A DNA stretch of 64,000 nt from Desulfomonile tiedjei (lineage in GTDB: Bacteria > Desulfobacterota > Desulfomonilia > Desulfomonilales > Desulfomonilaceae). This document shows positions 25,990-32,957 of this stretch, in pieces. Location of the stretch: contig JACRDG010000048.1 of the NCBI GenBank assembly GCA_016218715.1, positions 186,001 to 250,000 on the forward strand, given 5' to 3'. A program made the translations under genes and the position numbers. Under the pieces are notes generated by a model. The model was not told where the DNA came from, did no database searches, and was given only the letters and a program-made list of their open reading frames with translations. How positions within the stretch are numbered: position 1 is the first letter of the stretch; each line of letters opens with the position of its first letter.

Positions 25990-27279
25990 ATGGGAAAACA
26001 CAAGACCCCCATGCTTGATGAACTGGAAAAAGGCCCATGGCCCAGTTTCGTTTCCGATATCAAGCAGCAAGCCGAAAAGGGTAAACAAGTACTCAAGGAA
26101 GCGCCCGACGACCTGCTCGGTGTCCTGGAACTGTCCTTTGAAGACAGGGTCACCCACTGGAAGCATGGCGGCATCGTCGGCGTGTTCGGTTACGGCGGCG
26201 GCATTATCGGCCGGTACTGCGACCAGCCGCAGAAATTCCCCGGAGTGGCCCACTTCCACACCGTTCGTGTGAATCAGCCCGCGAGCAAGTTCTACACCAC
26301 CAAGTTTCTCCGGAGTATGTGCGACCTCTGGGAAAGCCACGGCAGTGGACTGACCAACATGCACGGCTCCACCGGTGACCTCGTCCTCCTGGGGACGACC
26401 ACGGATCATCTCGAGCCCCTTTTCTTCGACATGACCCACGAGATGAACCAGGACCTCGGTGGGTCGGGTTCCAACCTGAGAACCCCGGCGTGCTGCCTGG
26501 GCAGGGCGCGCTGCCAGTTCGCGTGCTACGACACTCAGGAAGCCTGCTATCAGATGACTATGGAATACCAGGACGAACTCCATCGCCCGGCATTCCCGTA
26601 CAAGTTCAAGTTCAAGTTCGACGGCTGCCCCAACGGCTGTGTTGCCTCCATCGCACGCTCCGATATGTCGGTGATCGGTCTTTGGAGAGACAACATCCGC
26701 ATCGACCAGGCAGCGGTAAAGGCTTATGTCGGCGGCGAACTGAAACCCAACGCCGGCGCCCATGCGAGCAGAGACTGGGGCAAGTTCGACATCAATAAGG
26801 AAGTCATCAACCTGTGCCCCACCGGATGCATGGCCTGGGACGGCTCCAAGCTCGACATTAACGACAAAGAGTGCGTCAAATGCATGCACTGCCTGAATAC
26901 CATGCCCCGAGCCCTCCGCATCGGTGTGGATACCGGCGCTGCAGTCCTCTTCGGCGCGAAGGCCCCGATTCTGGAAGGCGCGCAGATGTCCACCCTCACC
27001 GTTCCGTTCATGAAGGTGGAAGCCCCCTTCGAAGAGCTGAAAGAGCTGATCGAGAAGGTGTGGGACTGGTGGATGGAAGAAGGCAAGAACCGTGAGCGTC
27101 TCGGCGAGCTCATTCAGAGAAAGAGCTGGCAGGAGTTCCTCCGGGTCATCGAAAAAGATCCGGATCCCAGAATGGTCGATGAGCCGAGGTCCAACCCGTA
27201 CATCTTCTGGAAGGAAGAAGAAGTGGAAGGCGGCTGGACACGCGATATCAACGCATATCGTGAGAAACACCCACGGTAG
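25990..27279 (+). CDS. dsrA: Dissimilatory sulfite reductase alpha subunit DsrA
   Basis: This 429-residue protein follows a strong GAGAGGAGGAAG ribosome site. Sirohaem/[4Fe-4S] cysteines lie in PACCLGRARC and DGCPNGC (about 168-217). A ferredoxin-type insert (about 275-302) has LCPTGC and ECVKCMHC. DsrA2B2 reduces sulfite in the cytoplasm, with DsrC as sulfur acceptor and the DsrMKJOP complex as electron source; neither lies in this window. Length and motifs match the reductive bacterial type. The reading frame is intact and the operon dsrABD is compact. Confidence 0.98.
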   Translation: MGKHKTPMLDELEKGPWPSFVSDIKQQAEKGKQVLKEAPDDLLGVLELSFEDRVTHWKHGGIVGVFGYGGGIIGRYCDQPQKFPGVAHFHTVRVNQPASKFYTTKFLRSMCDLWESHGSGLTNMHGSTGDLVLLGTTTDHLEPLFFDMTHEMNQDLGGSGSNLRTPACCLGRARCQFACYDTQEACYQMTMEYQDELHRPAFPYKFKFKFDGCPNGCVASIARSDMSVIGLWRDNIRIDQAAVKAYVGGELKPNAGAHASRDWGKFDINKEVINLCPTGCMAWDGSKLDINDKECVKCMHCLNTMPRALRIGVDTGAAVLFGAKAPILEGAQMSTLTVPFMKVEAPFEELKELIEKVWDWWMEEGKNRERLGELIQRKSWQEFLRVIEKDPDPRMVDEPRSNPYIFWKEEEVEGGWTRDINAYREKHPR

Positions 27280-27303
27280 AAGGTAGGAGGAGGTAAAAAT
27301 ACC

Positions 27304-28422
27304 ATGCCTTACGATCCGAGTGATCCTCTAAAGGATAGAATCACCGATATAGGTCCCAGATACTACAAGGAATTCGTCCCGCCCGTTATCGAGAAGAACT
27401 ACGGCAAATGGCTGTATCACGACATTCTCGAGCCGGGTGTGCTGGTTCACGTATCTGAGACCGGTGACGAAGTTTACACGGTGCGCGTCGGCGGCTGCCG
27501 CCTCATGAGCGTCGAACATATCCGCGAGATCTGCGATATCGCCGACAAACACTGCGGCGGGTACGTGCGATTCACCACCAGGAACAACATCGAGTTCATG
27601 GTGGACGGCAAAGACAAGCTCAAACCCCTTGTCGACGACCTGAAGAGCAGAAAGTTCCCGGCCGGCTCCAACAAGTTCCCGATCGGCGGGACCGGTGCCG
27701 GTGTGACAAATATCGTCCATACCCAGGGCTGGGCCCACTGCCACACCCCGGCCATCGATGCTTCCGGCGTCGTGAAGGCCGTCATGGACGGCGTGTACGA
27801 CGACTTCGGCTCGATGCGGCTTCCCGCACCGGTCAGAATTTCTCTGGCTTGCTGCCTCAATATGTGCGGCGCAGTCCACTGCTCCGACATCGCCATCCTG
27901 GGCATCCACCGCAAGCCGCCCATGATCGATAGCGAGTGGATCGACAAGCTGTGCGAGCTGCCTTTGGCGATCGCAGCCTGCCCCACGGCTGCCATCAAGC
28001 CGGCCAAGACCGCTTCCGGCCTGAAGGCCCTCGAAGTGAACGCTGACCGCTGTATGTTCTGCGGCAACTGCTACACCATGTGCGCCGCGATGCCGCTGGC
28101 CGACGACGTCGGAAGCGGTGTGGCGATCCTGGTGGGCGGTAAGCTGTCTAATAGGATGAGCAAACCCAAGTTCTCGAAGGTTGTGATCCCGTTCATCCCG
28201 AACGAGCCTCCGCGCTGGCCCACGACCGTCGAGGCGGTCAAGAATATCCTGGATGTGTACGCGAAGGACGCGAAGAAGTACGAGCGCCTCGGTGATTGGG
28301 CGGCGAGAATCGGATGGGAGAGATTCTTCGAGAAGACGAATCTACCGTTTTCCCATCATCTTATTGACGACTATCGTTTCGCCTACACCACCTGGCGCCA
28401 ATCGACTCAGGCCAAGTTCTAG
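27304..28422 (+). CDS. dsrB: Dissimilatory sulfite reductase beta subunit DsrB
   Basis: This 372-residue protein starts 24 nt after dsrA with AGGAGGAGG upstream. Sirohaem-domain cysteines lie in [13 protein letters not shown] (about 181-193). The ferredoxin domain (about 226-260) contains ACPTAA and [12 protein letters not shown]. It binds the catalytic sirohaem in the alpha2beta2 enzyme. The sequence [14 protein letters not shown] is typical of DsrB. It is co-transcribed with dsrA and dsrD. Confidence 0.98.
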   Translation: MPYDPSDPLKDRITDIGPRYYKEFVPPVIEKNYGKWLYHDILEPGVLVHVSETGDEVYTVRVGGCRLMSVEHIREICDIADKHCGGYVRFTTRNNIEFMVDGKDKLKPLVDDLKSRKFPAGSNKFPIGGTGAGVTNIVHTQGWAHCHTPAIDASGVVKAVMDGVYDDFGSMRLPAPVRISLACCLNMCGAVHCSDIAILGIHRKPPMIDSEWIDKLCELPLAIAACPTAAIKPAKTASGLKALEVNADRCMFCGNCYTMCAAMPLADDVGSGVAILVGGKLSNRMSKPKFSKVVIPFIPNEPPRWPTTVEAVKNILDVYAKDAKKYERLGDWAARIGWERFFEKTNLPFSHHLIDDYRFAYTTWRQSTQAKF

Positions 28423-28446
28423 CACGGGTCGCTAAGGAGTTTTTCC

Positions 28447-28683
28447 ATGACCGATGAGGAAATCAAGAAACTGATCGTCGAAGCCTTGGAATCGAAGTCC
28501 AAGACCAAGTCCAAGTTCTATTTGAAAGACTTCTACGCGATGGTGCCCGACAAGAAGCCCCGAGAGGTCAAGAACCTGGTCAACAAGATGGTCCAGGAAG
28601 GGACCCTCGAGTACTGGTCAAGTGGCAGCACTACGCTGATCGGGCTCAAGGGCATGGGCAAGCAGCATCAGGAAGAAGACTAG
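28447..28683 (+). CDS. dsrD: DsrD, sulfite-reductase-associated winged-helix protein
   Basis: This 78-residue protein has the usual DsrD length and starts MTDEEIKKLIVEALESKSKTKSKFYLKDFY. The winged-helix pattern ends with LEYWSSGSTTLIGLKG. DsrD occurs beside dsrAB in reducing-type organisms and is known to stimulate sulfite reduction by DsrAB, so its presence supports the reductive direction. A strong terminator follows at once. Confidence 0.95.
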   Translation: MTDEEIKKLIVEALESKSKTKSKFYLKDFYAMVPDKKPREVKNLVNKMVQEGTLEYWSSGSTTLIGLKGMGKQHQEED

Positions 28684-28732
28684 CTTTCTGATCTTGCCTC
28701 TTGATTCTGCAGCCTAACTTGCAGGTCTCTTC

Positions 28733-28762
28733 GGAGGGGGACACCGGTCCCCCTCCTCTTTG
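28733..28762 (+). terminator. Rho-independent terminator of the dsrABD operon
   Basis: A perfect 8-bp stem GGAGGGGG (28733-28740) / CCCCCTCC (28749-28756) with an 8-nt loop is followed by TCTTTG. It lies 50 nt after the dsrD stop, so the downstream small gene is not in the same transcription unit unless read-through occurs. Confidence 0.8.
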
Positions 28763-29084
28763 CCCGCCTTGGGGAACGTCTTCCCTACGAAAGACCCGGA
28801 TATTTTTATCCGCATCCGAGTTCAAGGCGATGAGTTTGCGCCTGGTACCGATGCGCGACAAAGGCGGCGGCACTGCTGATAGGTCCTCTTAGGAGCATTC
28901 CAAAACGCTGTTGGGCCGCGTCGCCCCATGCAGACGAGACTTCAAGAAAAGCGGTCTTCAATCGATCTTCCCAGCACTACTTTTCTGAACCCGGATTATT
29001 CGGCCAGTAAACGACTAAATGTATGTTGTTGCAGTCAACCATCGGATATGGTGAAGGGAATATACCGCGATTGAGGGAAATCCG
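28763..29084. other. Intergenic sequence without a recognised gene
   Basis: Nothing convincing is seen between the dsr terminator and the transposase remnant. The left end of the decayed insertion element probably lies in this stretch, but I could not find a matching terminal inverted repeat. Confidence 0.4.
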
Positions 29085-29409
29085 ATGGTCGGGAATGGTG
29101 AAGAGGGAAGAGAGACGATTCGGCCCGAATTTGATCGATCAATCATGATGGATTTTCAGGGAGCCAAGATTACCTCGGACACGGGTTTCCTGTTGCTGCG
29201 GGAGATAGATGGGCGTTTCGGTATCTTGGGTCCAATGGGGAGTGAGCCGGCGATAGGAGTGGATCATCAAGCGTTTGATCGAGGTCGGAGCGAAAGTCGC
29301 GTATCATGGTTGGAGGTGGCAAGTCCATGTGGCGTCGGCCTTCCCCTTGGCTGGATACTGCGCTGTGTTCGGCCGACGAGGCCGACGGGATAATCGGTTG
29401 ACGGAGTGA
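29085..29409 (+). pseudogene. Internally deleted IS1380-family transposase remnant
   Basis: The first part (frame from 29085) reads RPEFDRSIMMDFQGAKITSD and continues TGFLLLREIDGRFGILGPM, which is the conserved N-terminus of IS1380-type transposases. From about 29263, in another frame, it reads IIKRLIEVGAKVAYHGWRW then QVHVASAFPLAGYCAVF and a TGA at 29407, matching the conserved C-terminus. The catalytic middle (several hundred residues in intact members) is missing. The element is therefore dead and internally deleted, and sits between dsrD and the small gene at 29833. Confidence 0.7.
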
Positions 29410-29832
29410 CGAAGGGTGAGGTACGCTCAGACACAGGATAAGAAGGGCTTTTTCGTCAATGAGACGGCGGTCTAGCCTTCGTTCGGTCGCTTGGGACACC
29501 CCACGGACACCCTATTGAGGTCAGCCGAGGTATCCCGCCGCCCCTTAGGAGTGCCAAAACGGTCAAAATGGCAAGACCGCAGCATAATTAGGGGATACTC
29601 TTAGGAAAACCTGAGGGACAAACAGCTTGACAACATACCGCGGCTAATAGGATAAGAGAGGTTAGTCCAGAGGGATAGGCCCGAGAAAACCACAAGGCAA
29701 GGGTGGCCCATGCCGCCGGGCATGAAGGCAACCCCGCGGAGGATGGGGTTTGTCCCCGAGCTGGCGAGGGTCGTCGCAATCAGACGGGCAGGCCCGTCGA
29801 ACGCCTCAGAGTTCTCAGAAGGAGGTTCCGTT
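29410..29832 (+). promoter_or_regulatory. Hairpin-rich leader of the small dsr-region gene
   Basis: No gene is seen in this stretch. Close together lie three stems: CATGCC/GGCATG (29709-29724), AACCCC/GGGGTT (29730-29750) and GACGGG/CCCGTC (about 29783-29797). They end about 35 nt before the ribosome site GGAGG of the next gene. The arrangement suggests a structured 5' leader, but I do not recognise it as a known riboswitch. Confidence 0.35.
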
Positions 29833-30156
29833 ATGGCTGACTACTACATCACTATCTATGTTGATGAAGAAAGCAAGAAACTGATCGAAGGAGCCGGCCT
29901 CGGTTCGCACATAAAGGACGTCGGAGGCAAGGCAGGCGTTCAGGTGGAAATGGACAAGAAGGATCACAAGAAGCTGATCAAGGGGATTCCCAGCCTTGAG
30001 TTTGACGCTTCCAATGCCTGCACCCTCCCCAAGGAAGCCGAGGCGATTCTGCTGAACTTCATCAAGGATATGAAGACCCTCGACGTGATGAAAGTAGCGA
30101 TCATGAAGTTGTACAACCCGCTGGCGGGGAAGGATCTCCGAACCAAGGTATACTAG
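29833..30156 (+). CDS. Small uncharacterised protein downstream of dsrABD
   Basis: The ATG at 29833 with GAAGGAGG close upstream gives 107 residues, soluble, mixed alpha/beta, Lys/Asp-rich, with one cysteine in SNACTLPKEAEAI. It starts MADYYITIYVDEESKKLIEG and ends AGKDLRTKVY. It occupies a place where dsrC might be expected but is not DsrC: the conserved C-terminal cysteine arm (CysA/CysB) is absent. Codon use, with many C-ending codons, resembles dsrAB and suggests good expression. A strong terminator follows. Function unknown. Confidence 0.75.
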   Translation: MADYYITIYVDEESKKLIEGAGLGSHIKDVGGKAGVQVEMDKKDHKKLIKGIPSLEFDASNACTLPKEAEAILLNFIKDMKTLDVMKVAIMKLYNPLAGKDLRTKVY

Positions 30157-30232
30157 CAGGCTCGGTTTCGGGACACCCCGATATCTCCGATTCGCCTTTT
30201 CGGACCAACGCCGCAAGAGTTCTCGCTCGTTC

Positions 30233-30272
30233 GGCCCTCCTGGGGCATTGCTTCGCGCAGGAGGGCCTTGTT
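30233..30272 (+). terminator. Terminator after the small dsr-region gene
   Basis: A perfect 10-bp stem GGCCCTCCTG (30233-30242) / CAGGAGGGCC (30258-30267) is followed by TTGTTA. Confidence 0.75.
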
Positions 30273-30417
30273 ACGAGATGGCTCCTTTTCGTGGCATACC
30301 AGGGAGGGTTCGACCGACCACCGTTGTTGCGGTCCGTGGCAGCACCGGCGTCATGTTTTTATTGACGTGTCCTCCTGCCAAGACGGCGAAACTGCAGCGG
30401 GGAAATCTTCCTCGCCA

Positions 30418-30590
30418 AGAGCCTACTTCGCCATTGTGGTGTTGATCGGCATGGGGCTCACCCAGGGGGTCGGATTGCTCATGCTGATCTCCTTCCTGCA
30501 GTTGATCGGAATTGGTGATTCAGCACCTACCGGACTCGTGGCCATAATCGGCGAAATATGCACTGAAAGCCCATCACTACTATTTGGCAT
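30418..30590 (+). pseudogene. Fragment of an ABC-exporter membrane domain
   Basis: The frame reads AYFAIVVLIGMGLTQGVGLL, then LMLISFLQLIGIGDSAPTGL and VAIIGEI, resembling the first membrane helices of exporter-type ABC transporters (GLTEGVGLLLLIPFLQLIGI-like). The similarity ends where prmA begins on the other strand, and no ATPase part exists. It is most likely a truncated remnant. The rest of the gap before prmA holds nothing else recognisable. Confidence 0.35.
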
Positions 30591-31236
30591 CGAACAGAGC
30601 GGCATTCCATCCGTCCCGGTGTAGACTCGACCGTAATGCCAGGCCGGCGGACCGGTATGCCTCAAGAACCTCCTCCGCCATCGCTTCTGCGATTCCCGAG
30701 AGCACCAGAAGACCGGCGACGCAGCTTCTCAAAGGCCGCGAGACCCGCAGGAGCGTCGGGGCAGCCAGGTTTGCCGCAACCACGGTGAACGTGCCGCCGA
30801 CCGCTTCGACGCCACCGATAAAGAGATGGACGGAAGCTTCTTCAGCAGCCCCGCGAGTCAGCCCGTTCAGGTGGAGATTGTGCCGCGCGGTGAAGATTGC
30901 CGCTCCGTCGATATCCAGCCCCACGGTGAAGCCAGTACCCAGCGCTCTTCCGGCAATTGCCAACACCCCCGTACCGGTGCCGACGTCCAACATGCTCGGT
31001 GAGGAACCTCGCGCGAGCGCCTCTGCCACCGCCCTTTCCAGCAACTCCAGCGCCATTACGGTGGTCGGATGGTCCCCCGCTCCGAACGAGGGCCCCGGAT
31101 CGATGATCAGCTCGTGCCTCCGTGTTTTCTGGAGACCGCGCTCCCAGTACGGCACCAGGCGCAGGTTCTCACCCACGTCCAGGGATCGTACTTTTCCGGT
31201 CCACCCTTCCCGTTTGGCTCTGGCGGGTCGTCTCAA
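30580..31236 (-). CDS. prmA: PrmA-like ribosomal protein L11 methyltransferase, short form
   Basis: From TTG 31236, with GAGGGAACC upstream, this is 218 residues. SAM-binding motifs are MLDVGTGTGVLAIAG and GLDIDGAAI. The PrmA-specific PGPSFGAGDHPTT and the post-motif VAANLAAPTLL are present. Full PrmA proteins are about 290 residues; the N-terminal L11-recognition domain is largely missing here, so the target may differ. It follows the RNase E/G gene by 39 nt in the same frame and is probably co-transcribed. Confidence 0.8.
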   Translation of the reverse strand: MRRPARAKREGWTGKVRSLDVGENLRLVPYWERGLQKTRRHELIIDPGPSFGAGDHPTTVMALELLERAVAEALARGSSPSMLDVGTGTGVLAIAGRALGTGFTVGLDIDGAAIFTARHNLHLNGLTRGAAEEASVHLFIGGVEAVGGTFTVVAANLAAPTLLRVSRPLRSCVAGLLVLSGIAEAMAEEVLEAYRSAGLALRSSLHRDGWNAALFDAK

Positions 31237-31275
31237 AACGGTTCCCTCGCTCGAGGTTCTCAGTAAAGGGTCACG

Positions 31276-32805
31276 TCAGAGGTTCGCAATTTCGTATTGT
31301 TCCTGGAAGAAGTTCGGATCCGGGTTGAGTTGAATGGTAATATTGTGTTGTTTCTGGATTTTTTCCAATTGCTCGCTCTCCTGCTCGTACAGGAGTTTTG
31401 CGACCTCGGGATGGGCCGTCACCCGGATCGTCTCCGACATGGTGTCGGAAATGTCTTTGGATATGGCGCGAAGAATCTCGTAGCACACGGTGGTAAGGGA
31501 CTTGACGAACCCCTTCCCCTCACAGTACGGGCACTGCTCGCACAGCGTGCGTGTCAAGCTCTCGCGGGTTCGTTTGCGTGTCATCTGGACGAGACCGAGT
31601 TCGGAGATCTTCAGGATGTTCGTCTTCTGCTTGTCCCGCTTCAGCGCTTCCTGCAGGGCATTGGTCACCTTTTCCCGGTCCGTGGGGCGATCCATGTCGA
31701 TGAAATCGACGATGATGATTCCGCCGATGTTGCGGAGCCGAAGCTGGTAGGCTATTTCACGCGCGGCTTCCAGGTTGGTCTTGAGGATCGTCTCCTGCAG
31801 GTTGCGTTTGCCGACGTACCTCCCCGTATTCACGTCAATGGCGACCAGGGCTTCGGTAAAGTCGATGTTGATATAGCCGCCCGATTTCAGCCACACCTTG
31901 CGGCCCAGGGCTTTGTTCAGCTCCATCTCGATATCGAACTTGTCAAAGATGGGCTCCTCCCCGTCGTAGAGTTCCACGCACGGTTTCAGCGACGGCATGA
32001 AGGTATCCATGAACTCGAGGATGCGATGATAGTGCTCTTCGGAATCCACCACCAGCCGTTTCACATCCTCGGTGAAGAGGTCACGAACCCCGCGGAGACA
32101 CAGGTCCAGATCCTCGTAGATAAGCGAGCAAGCAGGCCCTGTACGCTCTTTTTCCAGGATGCGCTGCCAGGTCCCCTGAAGGAAGGTGAGATCGGCCTGG
32201 AGCTTTTCTATGCTTTCGTGTTCGCTCACCGTTCGGACGATAACCCCGTACCCGGGCGGCTTGACGCTGGTTATGATGTCTTTCAACCGCTGGCGTTCCT
32301 GCTCGTTTTCGATCCGCCGAGAAATCCCGATGTGGTCCACCGTCGGCATGAACACGAGATGCCGACCAGGTATGGAAATATGAGAAGTGATTCGAGCGCC
32401 TTTGCTCCCCAGGGGTTCCTTTGATATCTGAACGAGGATGTCTTCCCCTTCCTGCAGGAGTTCTTCGATGGGAGTGAAAGGCTGCATCTGCTCGGACAGA
32501 TCTTCATGAATCTGCCCTTCTTCCGGTTCCGGTTGCTCCTCTCTGTCTTCAGGGGTCATGAAATTCAGGTCGTGAACCTGCGGGTGCACGTCCCCTACGT
32601 ACAGGAACGCGGCCCGGGGGAGGCCGATATCCACAAAGGCTGCTTGCATTCCGGGGAGAACCTTGATGACGCGGCCTTTGTAAATATTGCCGACGATCCC
32701 GCGCTCGCCCTTCCGTTCGATATGAATCTCCACCACCTGGCCGTCTTCCTTGAGAACCAGGCGGGTTTCCCTCTCGCTGATGTCCATCACGATTTCACTG
32801 GACAT
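31276..32805 (-). CDS. rng: Ribonuclease E/G family endoribonuclease
   Basis: This 509-residue protein contains an S1 domain (about 35-125, interrupted by an acidic Glu/Gln-rich insert), the catalytic DNase I-like subdomain with the magnesium ligands in VAIDVNTGRYVGKRN and GGIIIVDFIDM, and the zinc-link CEQCPYCEGKG (about 438-448). Length matches RNase G or the short RNase E catalytic core; there is no degradosome scaffold tail. It processes rRNA and mRNA. It lies downstream of the TIGR03960-like gene, a pairing seen in many bacteria. Confidence 0.93.
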   Translation of the reverse strand: MSSEIVMDISERETRLVLKEDGQVVEIHIERKGERGIVGNIYKGRVIKVLPGMQAAFVDIGLPRAAFLYVGDVHPQVHDLNFMTPEDREEQPEPEEGQIHEDLSEQMQPFTPIEELLQEGEDILVQISKEPLGSKGARITSHISIPGRHLVFMPTVDHIGISRRIENEQERQRLKDIITSVKPPGYGVIVRTVSEHESIEKLQADLTFLQGTWQRILEKERTGPACSLIYEDLDLCLRGVRDLFTEDVKRLVVDSEEHYHRILEFMDTFMPSLKPCVELYDGEEPIFDKFDIEMELNKALGRKVWLKSGGYINIDFTEALVAIDVNTGRYVGKRNLQETILKTNLEAAREIAYQLRLRNIGGIIIVDFIDMDRPTDREKVTNALQEALKRDKQKTNILKISELGLVQMTRKRTRESLTRTLCEQCPYCEGKGFVKSLTTVCYEILRAISKDISDTMSETIRVTAHPEVAKLLYEQESEQLEKIQKQHNITIQLNPDPNFFQEQYEIANL

Positions 32806-32957
32806 GGATCAAACCTTGACTATAGCGGCGCCCTTTGAAAATCGCGGCACTCCATGGGTTGAAACCCGATGAGCCTTCGATAATCGCATCGCCGGATCTG
32901 CTTCGCAAAATTGTGAAGTGTGCTGCACATCTTTGGCTTATAGCCACCGGCAACTCA

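Noticed and set aside
25927-27270. 447-residue open frame antisense to dsrA
   Set aside because: It mirrors dsrA exactly, with His/Val/Gly-rich random composition; dsrA is certain.
29833-30156. dsrC
   Set aside because: Position and size fit, but the two C-terminal cysteines and the DsrC/TusE sequence pattern are absent.
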